A stretch of DNA of 64,000 nucleotides from the NCBI GenBank assembly GCA_003996215.1, contig QJPP01005256.1, positions 1-64,000 on the forward strand, read 5' to 3'. Below are positions 11,720 through 22,770 of the stretch, piece by piece (position 1 is the first letter of the stretch; each line of letters begins with the position of its first letter). The notes below the pieces were generated by a model that saw only the letters and a program-made list of their open reading frames with translations, did not search any database and was not told the origin of the DNA. The position numbers and the translations under genes were made by a program. The DNA is from Jaltomata sinuosa (lineage: Eukaryota; Streptophyta; Magnoliopsida; Solanales; Solanaceae).

Positions 11720-14700
11720 GCACCTACAACCCTCCAGTAGGCGAACCAATTCTCGTAGCCCGGAAAATTAGTAATGGGCTACTACCTAACCAATACGCAC
11801 AATAAGCAGAAATAAGCGGAAGCAGTAACCTGAATATATACAAAAAGAAACTACACCAACCCCATGACTTGGTATCGATAGTACAGAAGCTTCTAATAGA
11901 ATACAAGTGCTAGAAGTAATAAAATAATAAGTAAAAATGTCTCTGAATATACAAGGAGTAACAGTACAACAGATGAGATGTGGTCAAGCCTCGACTTCCA
12001 GGCGCTCACCTTAGTCTCAAAGATCCTAAAGCTGCACGAGTCTCCAAAGCGATCAACGACGAAAGTTCAACTAATATTTGCACCAGAAAGATGCAAAAGT
12101 TTAGTATGAGCACCAATTTGCTAAGCAACGGGTACCGAGTAGGTATCATAGGCCGACTGAGCACATATAAGATAAAAGAGCAGTAATAAGTAGAGTAGAA
12201 AATAATTAGTCACAGAAGCAACGATTAAGTACATGGAAGCTAGCACAGAAGGAATACAAGCAGGAACAATATATATGGCTAGCTAAAAGAATACACATCA
12301 CTGGAAAAAGGAAGAAACACGTACCCGGGATTCTTGCAACAACAAGTATATAAAGAAGAGTTTAGAAAGCAGGCGGTATACCGGTAACCTCAACGAATAG
12401 AGAAGGAGAGGAAGGAACGCTAAACATTCTCGAATATAAAGAATGATAACCCAACTAAGCATGTAACCTCAAGTCATGAATTCAGCAACTGGAAACCCAA
12501 GCTTAACCTTAACAATATCCAAAGTCATAAGAACCATAATAGGAACCAATAGTGCGAAATAGTAACAATAAGTCTACCTACAGTTCCGCAGGCGCCCATA
12601 CACCCAAGGAAAACAAACAAGTGAAGACAAACCCTCCGGTATTCCATACTATTGGAGCGTACAATCAACAAATAGCAAACAAGGGTGGTACCTCTCACAA
12701 AATGATGATATGATGCACTAGATATGATAGAAGTAACGTATGTTACCTGCTTCCGGCGTTCTATAAGACCCAGAAGACAGGATCCATGAAAGGTTACACC
12801 CGTATACCTCTACTACATCGTATACCCTCCCTTCGGCATTCTCAGCACGTAGCCCCTGGTCCAGAACGGCGAGGTCCATGGAGGCCCCCGACCAACATAC
12901 TAGATGCCCCGCAAATCTCAAAAATCCCCAAGTAAAGCTGCCCGAAGGGTATCCGGGTCTAAATCAGTAAATCAAATGGTTCTAGCGCACAACCCAGCCG
13001 AGCCTAGTATTATCACGAAAGATGTAGTAAAAGAAGTCTAGCCCTCGACCCCGCCGAGCCTAGTATTATCACGGAAGCTGTAGTAAAACAAGTCAAGCCT
13101 TCGTCCCCGCCGAGCCTAGTATTAGTAGAAATTGTGATAAAACATCCTTTTTATTTTCTCTTACCCCAAAAAGATTCGTTAAAATGGTACCAAGTCTTTT
13201 TGCAATCATTGTTTACCAAAAATGAGCCCCACGACCCATGCAAGTTTTTAGAAATCAACAGTAGAAGGCCCGAAGCCAAAACCGTAGTGAAATCAAGTAG
13301 AAAATCCTTTATATGCATGATCATGACGTGCTCAAACACAAACAGTAGCCCAACGGCTCACAATCAACCTATCGGCCCTACACAGGCTCCAATCGTTCTA
13401 CAACACATATAGCCAGCTCTATAACAATAATAACGATGTCCGGGACTCACGGACATTCCCAATAACCCACCATTTATGTTCCAGAGTAAATACAAGGCCA
13501 CACAGGACCACAAGGGTGAAAATATCGTCTATAACAAATACTACAAACATCAAAGGAAAGAAACAAATCGAACATGAAGAAGCGGTCAAGGTCTGTGGTG
13601 CCAAGCTAATAAACTCAACTCAAGGATGCCCAGTAGTATAATTTTATCCTATATATGCAAAGTCTAGACGAGTTAGACCATAACCTACCTGTCGTCCGAC
13701 GCCAAGCTGCTAAAACGATGATGTCCAAGTTTGAACCGCTCTGAAAAGCTCCGGAAAGAAATCAAACTTGAATTCGAGCTTGAATAATTTGACGTATATA
13801 CTCAATTTCTTTTGGGATCAAATATAACATCAAAATGTCTTTTTTTACTAAATTTTCCTTCGCCGTGCATAAGTACATATAGAACAGCATAAGCAGCAAC
13901 TTAAATTAAAATAAAAATGAACCTTAATTCTAATGAAAATAATGGACTCTCACAGTAGTGTATATATATATATAGGGGGGGGGGGGTAAGGCGGTTCTAA
14001 CTCATCCAAAAAAGGATAAAATTATGATAATATAATAATTTATATAATCAAAGTAATAGAGTGCTGCTACCCTCTCCCACTTCCACGTGTTGGTGGGATA
14101 GTGGAATAGGCCACTATTCACCAATCTTTATCACATTATGTATGTACTCGGGTATTGCATAAGTTCGTAGTAAAATATATATAATATTTTGAATATACCA
14201 CAATTAATAAAAAATTATTTCGAATAAAGACTTCTATAAACAATAATAATTTTTTTCCCACATAACTAGACTTATTATCTCCGCTAAAATATGAATAACT
14301 CATAAAACTCTTGTAAAATAAATACATATACAAAGATATCGTAATAAAAGAAATTTTCATAAATATTTAAAATATTTTAAGGAGGCAATAAAAATATAAC
14401 TTTTTACCAAATTCAACTTTTAAATAAAATATTTTCAAATACGCACGATGTTGATAAAATTTTCAAATTTAGGCTCGCAAGCCTTTTATATGAGATGAAG
14501 GTTAAGGCCATACGACACCTCAAATCAGGATCGACCTGCCCACAAGGTCAATTGAGGTCATACGATCGCAACTCACTATCGCACGATTTCGATAACCCAA
14601 CTATTAAGACTCAGCTCTAAGATAGGAAAATGGCCATAAAGACCAAACGAATGTTCAGGGCACTGAACCACCGAACCACCGATCCCAACAAGTCATAAAT

Positions 14701-14777
14701 GACATGGGGCCGCTACAAGAAAGCTCTAACAATACAAGAAAAGCGAAAGCGCGTAAATGACCGAAAGAGTCATTACA
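11720..14777 (-). repeat. truncated family-A gypsy LTR (solo or 5' LTR)
   Basis: Homologous to the LTR at 1582-4692 from 'GCACCTACAACCC' onward, lacking about the first 28 bases, and ending in GAGTCATTACA. The missing left end coincides exactly with the end of the Ogre/Tat-like LTR, so that element probably inserted here. No polypurine tract or coding sequence follows at the right, so this is a solo LTR or the outer end of a 5' LTR. It contains TA repeats running into a run of 12 G at 13975-13986. Confidence 0.85.
12997..13140 (-). repeat. 56-bp tandem repeat inside family-A LTR
   Basis: Three units beginning GCCGAGCCTAGTATTA at 12997, 13053 and 13109, exactly 56 bp apart. The same region of the LTR at 1582-4692 has one unit, while the LTR at 40627-44514 has three units with a 46-bp period. 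Confidence 0.9.
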
Positions 14778-15667
14778 TCATGCGAGGTAATATTTCTTTT
14801 CTATAGTTAGTTCTTCAATAAGTGCTTGGTACTTGAGCTCAAAATTAGAGCCAATCTAATTTTACTCTGGTGACTCAATATGTTGCTTCTTTCCATAGTA
14901 TTTTGATACTTGAAAATCTTTCTAATTACTTTCCTTATTTTGTTTCAAACATGAGTTTTCATTCATTAAAATCTAAACACTAACAATGGTATCTATTTAA
15001 CCCACGTCTAATACTATAGTTTGAGTAGGTTAAAATAAATTAAAACCATTAAAATTATTATTGTACATGCATTGAATCTAAGTCCCTATTGAGAAATACC
15101 GGACAAATTGCTACTGGAGTGGATCTTAACCCTTGAATTGAGATTGTTTTTAAAAATATTTGATTAAATTATTATTTTAGTTAATATTTTCTTAAGAATC
15201 GACAAGAATGACAAATAAGATGGGATGAAAAAGAGTAAAAATTGGCATTTAATTACAGTAAAATAACTACATGACAAATAATTCTTCTAGCAAGGAGAAG
15301 CTTTAATTAAGGATGATAATGATTTACAGAATTAGGAATGAGTCATACTACAGGAATAAGGACCACAAGTTACGTAAAATTTAAAATAAGTTGAAATTTC
15401 CTTATAGCCGACACAGTTGACTTGGTTGACATATCTGTGTGAGTTTAGAATGACGCAAACATTTTCAACAAAGATCTTTTTCAATTTATAAGAGATTGAT
15501 AATAATTTTAGCAATTTACATAAACTTTATGAAATTTTAAAATTTGCTATGGAGTGATGCTAAGGCACAAAAAGGAAAAAAAGAGAAAGAAAGATGCTAA
15601 GGGTTACTCCTACAACACATTCTTGTGTAATGAAGGCTGAGTAACAGGAGTCACTTTTAATTTATTA
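14778..15667. other. unassigned AT-rich DNA
   Basis: No open frame with a family signature, no terminal repeat and no array are seen. It may be genuine flanking genomic DNA or an old, unrecognisable element. Confidence 0.5.
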
Positions 15668-16541
15668 CTAGTTTTTTAAAACGTGCGTTGCACGTTAGTC
15701 TCAAAATACTTAATATATAAAATTTATTTTGCAAATAATAAATTTTAAGTGATTCACATACTTTCCAACTTTCTTTGAGCTTAAAAAAAAGAAATCAAAA
15801 CATACCAAAAAACTCGTAATCTGACATTAGAAGGTCTTGTAAATTTGACGATACTTTAGTGACATGTATAATAATTTGATTTAAAGATAAATACATCAAG
15901 TTGTCAAATATATATAAAGACATGCGTATAATATAAATATTTATCTCATAAAAATTAATAATTATATATGATAAATAAAAATTGAACTAATACACAGTTT
16001 CAGTTCTATCATGATCGATCCAACATTGTCATCAGTATACAAATTTTCCTTCGATTCAAATATATATATAAGAAATCGTAAATAAGTAAATGAAAAGGAG
16101 ATGATTGTATAGTAAATATTGGGAAGCCTTAAACGGAAAATACAACTCTGAATATGAAAGATATTAGTATAGCAATCTAAACCGATAAATATAAAAAAAT
16201 TAAGTATGTAAAACTGAAAATGATGAAGAGGAAGAAGCAAGTTATGTAACAAAAGAATGGGATTATGAAGATTATGTACCCATAATAAACACAATTAAAA
16301 TTTTCAATAATCAATAAAATATAAACAATGATATAAATAATTGGAAAGAAAGCAGAAATATGAGGGATATTTATACTAATATGTGTGAGAATTCATAGGT
16401 TTCTTTTTTAGCATTAATTAATTAATAAGAATATGAAAAGTTTGTATAATTATGATAGTTACTCTTAGAATTCTCATCATAAATAATTAAATGGTGTAAC
16501 TATTGTAGAAATAATGGTGACTTTTAGACTTTTTATCATAT

Positions 16542-16839
16542 AAAAAATTAGGAAAACAATAAGATTATGGATGAAAATAAGAAGATAAATAAGATTGTTG
16601 AAATATAATATAATTTTTGTATGTTAATATTTAAGGGTCAAATAGTTGCTTGTTTCTAATGGGCTTTAACGGGTGAATATAAAATAACTCAAAAAATTAG
16701 GAAAACAATAAGATTATGGATGAAAATAAGAAGATAAATAAGATTGTTGGAATATAATATAATTTTTGTAAGTTAATATTTAAGGGTCAAATAGTTATTT
16801 GCTTCTAATGGACTTCAACGGATGAAGATAAGATAACTC
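16542..16839. repeat. 149-bp tandem duplication in Helitron 1
   Basis: Two adjacent copies, each beginning AAAAAATTAGGAAAACAATA (16542 and 16691), nearly identical over 149 bp. Confidence 0.93.
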
Positions 16840-17417
16840 ATCAATTTACTTTGTTAATTAATGGCTTATCTTAATGAAAATCCTAAGCTGTTGAGCTAGC
16901 TTAGGAGGTGAAAAGCCTTAGGCATTTTAATACAATCCATTCAGTATACATAATTAGAAAGGAAAAAAAAGGGTTACCAAATGGGACGTGGGATATATAG
17001 TTATGGCAAAATAATTTGTTAGCAAAAGGTAATTAGTCTTTCAATTAATAAAAAACAATTTTACTCTTAGATAAGATGTAATTGAAGTTTTAGATAAGTA
17101 GTAATTAGGTGTATTTAACTTTTTAAAGGTATTTTAGTAAATATATTTTACACTAAGGAGTTTCACACTTTTAGAATAAATATAATAATATAATGAATAT
17201 GATTTAATAATAGCATATTTCAGAAAATTAAAAGAATTAAAGAGTGACTTTTGAGTTTTTCAACTTTTGACTATACATCTTCTCACTTTTAGTATTTAGT
17301 ATAATATGATTATTATTTAATATTTAATTAATTAAATATTTTATAATATTTTAATTTAGTGTAGGGGTAAAACGGTAATCTAACTTTGTACTTTGAAACT
17401 TCCTACTTTTAATAATA

Positions 17418-18650
17418 CTAATTTCTAGGCACGCGCGTTGTGCGTGTGCCTCCTGTGAATGGTTATAAAATAAACACTACATAAATACTACTCAAAACAA
17501 CTACAAACTATCCTTGTATGATTATATAAATTATTTGCAAGGCGTAAATTTCGTTAACATGATGGGTGTATTTCCTAAAGTTTGCTAACCTGCAGGTAAA
17601 AATTATATTTAAGTTTTTTTCCTCAAATTTATGTGCACAATTAAGAAACAAAAGTAAAAAAGAAATAGGTATCAAATTTTAACAATTTAGAATCGGATAT
17701 GGCAAAGCAAAGAAACAGTTAATATTAAAGGTGGTAAATTTACCTGACACCGTGGTGAAAAATAAAGCAACAAATAATTTAGAGTCAAATTATTGTATGC
17801 CTTTTACCAGTAACAATCCATATTATGTTGATGGTTTTAAACGGATTACTGATCTCGAATTTCTCTATTAATATAAGTGTGATGAGCTCATTATCCTTTA
17901 GCTCTTCGAATTGGAACTTCAGAAAGAAACTAAGACCACTTTTATATATTATGATCTCTACATTTTGATCATTGAAGAGATATGTAAAGAACACAAGTTG
18001 CATACAATCTTGAAAGGAAGATGGACATCTAATTCTATATGAAGAGATATATACCTTGTTAGGCTTTATTCAAATGAATTATAAGTAGGTGATTATGTGT
18101 CAATATACTCGAGTCTCGAGTCCATGTGCTGAATCTCTTTTTAGTTCTGGGCTAAAAGTTAACTTGACATTATAAGTGTTTCCAATAATCTCCGTTTGCC
18201 CTCAATGTACATGACCTTTACCTTTGTAGTTGCTCCTCAATGAAATATTGATATTATCTCTATCTCTTTATATGCTCTAACCTTTGTCTCTTCATATGGT
18301 CTAATGTTTAAGTTCTATGAACTTAAATGGCTAACTGTTCCAAGTGTTCTTAATTCACTGATTAAGAAAAAAATGTTATCACACCTCAATGATAATGGAA
18401 AAAAGAATACTCATAAATAATCTGCAAGTTTATTACTCTAACATTTTTTGTTGTATGTGGAAAGTTTTCTGTTACGGTTTGAACATTACTATTAATTATT
18501 AATTAGTTTAGTTTATAAAGGTTATAAATAAATAATTTATTTATAATAATATAATATAATATTTAATTAATTAGATGTTTGATTTAGTGTAGGGGTAAAA
18601 TGATAATCTAACTTTATATTTTGGAGCTTCCCACTTTTAATAATATATGA
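17418..18650 (-). mobile_element. non-autonomous Helitron 2
   Basis: On the minus strand it starts TCATATATTATTAAAAGTGG (plus end 18650, flanked by A on that strand). It ends with a 9-bp hairpin, GGCACACGC/GCGCGTGCC (17428-17450), then a TTAG terminus followed by T; the canonical terminus is CTAG, so one base has changed or the end is slightly elsewhere. Length is 1.2 kb. A 72-residue minus-strand frame (17785-18003) could be captured sequence, but I do not recognise it. Confidence 0.62.
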
Positions 18651-18657
18651 TATTGTA

Positions 18658-19275
18658 AAGATTTAAGGTTTATTGGAATGAGTCTTTCTTCTCGTATTCT
18701 CATTATGAATTCTAAAAGATGTTTTACTTCTGTTCATTTTATTTGGATGCTCATGATGTAAGGTAAGTGGTTCTCTCAGACCAGCAATGGTTTTGGGTGC
18801 CTGTTACTTCTAGGGCCTAAGCTCGAGTCATGACATTCGGTTGATCAAAAACTTTCTGGGTTTGCTACTTTGCTGTTACTCAAAGAAATTATATTAGCTG
18901 ATACGTGTTGTTATTGCTACTTGGCTTAGTTGTTGCTTACTTGTGAAAAAGGTTGTTGCTGCATCTTGCCATAGCAAGAAAACGATTGTGACTAATCTTG
19001 CAAGTTCATCTACCGTAATAAAGAGATGTCAAGTCCCAACTCTTTGGATCATGCACTTATGTTAGATATGTATTTTTGGTGAGTCGTCCACATGGACTAA
19101 CTCAACCCGGTTAGGAGGCAAAAAATAAGAATGAGTTTAAGTGGGAAGTTACTACACCTCTTCTTGTAACCTACACTTATCAACATGGAGTGTGTGGGGG
19201 AAGTTAGTTTTTCCCACAACTTCTCCCTTCTAAAAAAAGAAAAGATATGCTGCTATAAAAATGCAACAAACATAT
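18658..19275. other. unassigned sequence between Helitrons and gypsy fragment
   Basis: No gene, terminal repeat or LTR boundary is supportable. It is slightly richer in GC than the Helitrons. Confidence 0.5.
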
Positions 19276-19537
19276 TGTCACGAATCAACCTACCGGGCCG
19301 TACGTGAAGTCCAATGACATCCTTCACCTTGTTGAGATACCAATTGGAATCGATAGATACCAATTGGACTCAAACCATACAAGCAAGTAATGAAACCGCA
19401 TGAAAAGGGATGAAAGGAAGAGAAGTGTTTCCTAGAATGCTTCATAGCTTCCCTAGGATTAGATGTGGACGTCTACACACCAATCCGCGTGACTCTATTT
19501 GATATTTTGCTCTTGTACTGAGAGACCGGTAACCTAG

Positions 19538-19549
19538 GCTCTGATACCA
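19538..19549 (-). promoter_or_regulatory. primer-binding site of element D
   Basis: The minus strand reads TGGTATCAGAGC (initiator tRNA-Met complement), two bases from the LTR that starts at 19552. Confidence 0.88.
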
Positions 19550-20646
19550 TTTGTCACGACCCAACCTACCAGGCCGTGCGGGCGCCTACTCTAATCACCT
19601 AGATAGACGAACCCTTACCACCCGTCCAACAGGTAACATGCGGAATTAACGTAAACCTTTATACATAACTGAAATCCTTTCCTTTACAAATCCTGTTCAG
19701 GAATAGGCTACATAAGAAATTGCGGAAAAACTTTTACAATATTTAAACCCCTCCCTAGAATCTAGTCTAAACAGGTACAAGAGCTTCTACAAGATGACAC
19801 AAGGAGGTAAAAGACCCAACTTCCGCCATGGAATCGAAGACAGAAGTTGCTGGAGACCCTCATCGCCGAGAACCTATGAAACATCACCAACCTGCACCCA
19901 GACTATACCAAAATGTATAGCAAGAGTAGAGTCAGTACAAACACACGTACTGGTAGGCATGATTGGTCGACCCGAATCCATTCCTACCATCATATAAGAA
20001 AAATAGTGAAAGACATGAAATAAACATTATAGCTCCCTCCTTCACCTTTAACCTTGACCCTGACATTTAGGACTTTCCAAGTCACCTTGTCACCTAGACT
20101 TCCCAAGTCACCTTGTCACCTAGACAACCCAAGTCACCTTGACACGTAGACTTTCCAAGTCACATTTACCCTTTACCCCAGTCTACTACCTTGACTAAAT
20201 ATTCAGACTTGGCCTGGCTAGCTGCCCAACCAAACCGCTATTATACCCAAGTATTACCTACCATTTTCCAGACTTTCCCGGACCTCTAGAACAACTTTAC
20301 CACCCGGTTATATTAACCCATAACCACGTCCAGACTCTCCGTCTTCCTCTATATTTACCAACCACATGCAACTCACCTAGCAACCATTGACACTTTTAAT
20401 GACAACAACAAAGTTATATCTCAATTCCTTTCTCATCCCAAAACTCGGACCCTCCAAGGATCCTTTAACCACACCTAAGTGTTCAACAGGCTACCCGGTC
20501 TACCCCAAGACCCATCCTTATGCTTATTAACACAATTAATCCTTGACCGTTATTAGTACACTTAATGACAATAAAACATGAACTCATAACCTCTTTTACA
20601 TAGTCCGGACCCACCCGAATCTCTCCTAACACATCTAGGTGTTAAC

Positions 20647-21010
20647 ATGACAACCCGGTCTACACCAAGACCAAACTCATAACATGATGTAACAACCCGG
20701 CCTACACCAACACCAACTCATAAAATGATATAACCATCCGGCCTACACCAAGACCAACTAACAATATGATATAACAACTAGGCCTAAACCAAGACCAACT
20801 AACAACATGATATAACAATCCGGCCTAAACCAAGACCAAACTAATAAGATGATATAACAACCTGGCCTAAACCAAGATCAACTAACAACATGATATAACA
20901 ACCCGACCTAAATTAAGACCAAACTAATAACATGATATAACAACCCGGCCTAGACCAAGACCAAACTCATAACATGATATAACAATCCGGCCTACACCAA
21001 GACCAAAATA
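20647..21010 (-). repeat. about 42-bp tandem array in LTR D
   Basis: At least eight degenerate copies of a unit like 'CAACCCGGCCTAAACCAAGA' plus 'CCAACTAACAACATGATATA', spaced 42-43 bp. Element B's LTR keeps only one or two related units near 33245. Confidence 0.88.
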
Positions 21011-21198
21011 AACAGACATATCAGACTTCTCGGCCACCCAAGGACCACCAGCAATAGCACCTTTAAATAGACAACCCCGTCCACTTACGGAACCAATATC
21101 AAGTATCACATTCAGTAAAATAACCCGGTCCACACACGAAACTAATATCAGCTAATGCAATATAATAATCAACGAAACAATGCAAGATGCAATAAAGT

Positions 21199-21392
21199 AA
21201 ACCCGTACCGGGCGTGGTACCTGAGCCAACCGAATAGTAACCTATACCAGGCGTGATACCCGTGCCAACCAATTAGTAACCTGTACCAGGTGTGGTACCC
21301 GTGCCAACCAATTAGTAACCTGTACCAGGCGTGGTACCCGTGCCAAGTAAATAGTAACCTGTACCAGGCATGGTACCTGAGCCAACCAAATG
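21199..21392 (-). repeat. 39-bp tandem array in LTR D
   Basis: Five units of the type CCTGTACCAGGCGTGGTACC + CGTGCCAACCAATTAGTAA, starting near 21199, 21238, 21277, 21316 and 21355. Each carries an inverted repeat (GGTACC and its surroundings). Element B's LTRs have three units at 33445-33560 and 44783-44895. Confidence 0.9.
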
Positions 21393-22656
21393 TCAAAAAA
21401 ACCACAGTCAATATATGAACACACACAACTTGTAAAACCAACAAGTAAACACCGTTCAATCACAGACTGTAAACAGGGACCTAGACATTCCAGACGACTT
21501 CCCTAAGCAATGTAATGCATACAATCACTTAGATATGAGTACATGAATATACACATTCACAAAAAATCATAAGCCATCACCTACCCCTTTCCGGGTACAA
21601 CTACGAACCATCAATTCCTGTCCGAAGACTATTTCCCAGTTCACCCTTTTTATTTTAACACGTAACTAGCGATTTCCCTTTTTAGGTAAACACACAAGCA
21701 TGTGACACGCTTCCCTTTTATAACCTTAGCAAGACCGTTTCTAAGCCTCAAGCAATAAACATTCCTGAAACCCCACCTAGGAGCTTCCTATTCCCGTTTC
21801 TCGTGCTCCAAGCACTTCCCCGGTTCCCCGAACCTTCCTGACATGCTAGTCCCTCAATCCATCATTTTATCACGACAATATGAATAAGTTGAATACATAA
21901 TATCATTCACAAGACCAGCCATTCCATACATCCTAGAAACAACACAACCAATCCCGAATCTGCCCGACTCCGTGCCTGGAGGCCTAAAACGTGGATTCTC
22001 CATTTCTACTATACAACAAGTATGAAAAGTAAATAGGTCTAACTACACATAAAAACCTAGCCTACCTGGGCGCCAAGAAACTTTAACCGTGTGTTTCTGG
22101 CTTCGTGGAGGCATTCCTGGCGGTCCTGCAGGCTCGGATTCGTGGTTTCATGTTCTTTTTACCGGAATTCCTTTCTCGTTCTTGGTCTAAAAATAACACA
22201 CAGTACTTACAATTAACACACAAGGCCTGCACATTACCCGGACTATACCAAATCCCCAAAACCCAGGGCACCCATGATCATCCCACCCTTTTCTCGGGCT
22301 TTCCACCATTAAATCTCCTAGTTCTGTCATTTTTATGGATAAAAAAGAGAATTTAACAACCTATGATCATAATAACATACTATTAACAATACACAAGAAC
22401 ATACATGCTTGGAATCCCCTTCTTTCTCCAAATTCCACCATCCCTAGGTCATTCCAACCCTTCCCCAATTTCCCTCCTAGCAATTCTACCGCATAGGAAA
22501 CGTATTACAGAGTTTGGGAAACGAAAGCCTTACCTTAGGGAAGATTTTTGACGGAATAATGAGGAAAAATGCCTGGAATTGCCTAGCCCTTCTCTCAAAA
22601 TGATTTGTGAAAAACTGCTGTTTTGGGGAATGTTTCTGCATTAAAACCCCATCGGC

Positions 22657-22770
22657 CCGCTATAGCGGTCCCCGCTCCACTATAGCGGTAGGAAGCCGCT
22701 ATAGCGGTCTTAAGCAGGTTGACCGCCCTTTGACCGCCGCTATAGCGGTAATTTCCACCGCTATAGCGGT
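22657..22770 (-). repeat. cluster of CCGCTATAGCGG palindromes in U3
   Basis: Four perfect 12-bp palindromes plus one variant (CCACTATAGCGG) within about 115 bp, at the same place in the LTR as related clusters at 34300-34425 and 45640-45735. The position in U3, inside the transcription control region, makes protein binding possible; this is inference. Confidence 0.85.

Larger units (their letters stand above)
15668..18657 (-). mobile_element. non-autonomous Helitron 1, interrupted by Helitron 2
   Basis: On the minus strand the 3' end is a hairpin, ACGTGC-AAC-GCACGT (15681-15695), followed by 9 bases and terminal CTAG (15668-15671) with T next to it, the expected A^T target. The 5' end carries ATTATTAAAAGTAGGAAG (around 17395-17416), closely related to the 5' end of Helitron 2. 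The last few 5' bases lie right of Helitron 2, so that boundary is good to about 10 bp. Net length without Helitron 2 is about 1.75 kb. No Rep/helicase sequence is seen. The AT-rich frame at 15962-16294 is not a convincing gene. Confidence 0.65.

Noticed and set aside
15962..16294. 110-residue minus frame rich in Leu, Ile and Phe
   Set aside because: It is an artefact of AT-rich DNA inside a non-autonomous Helitron; the apparent membrane character is from composition.
21169..21463. Frames coding repeated WHGYHAWYRL-like units
   Set aside because: They are translations of the 39-bp LTR array; 39 is a multiple of 3, so the array stays open by chance.
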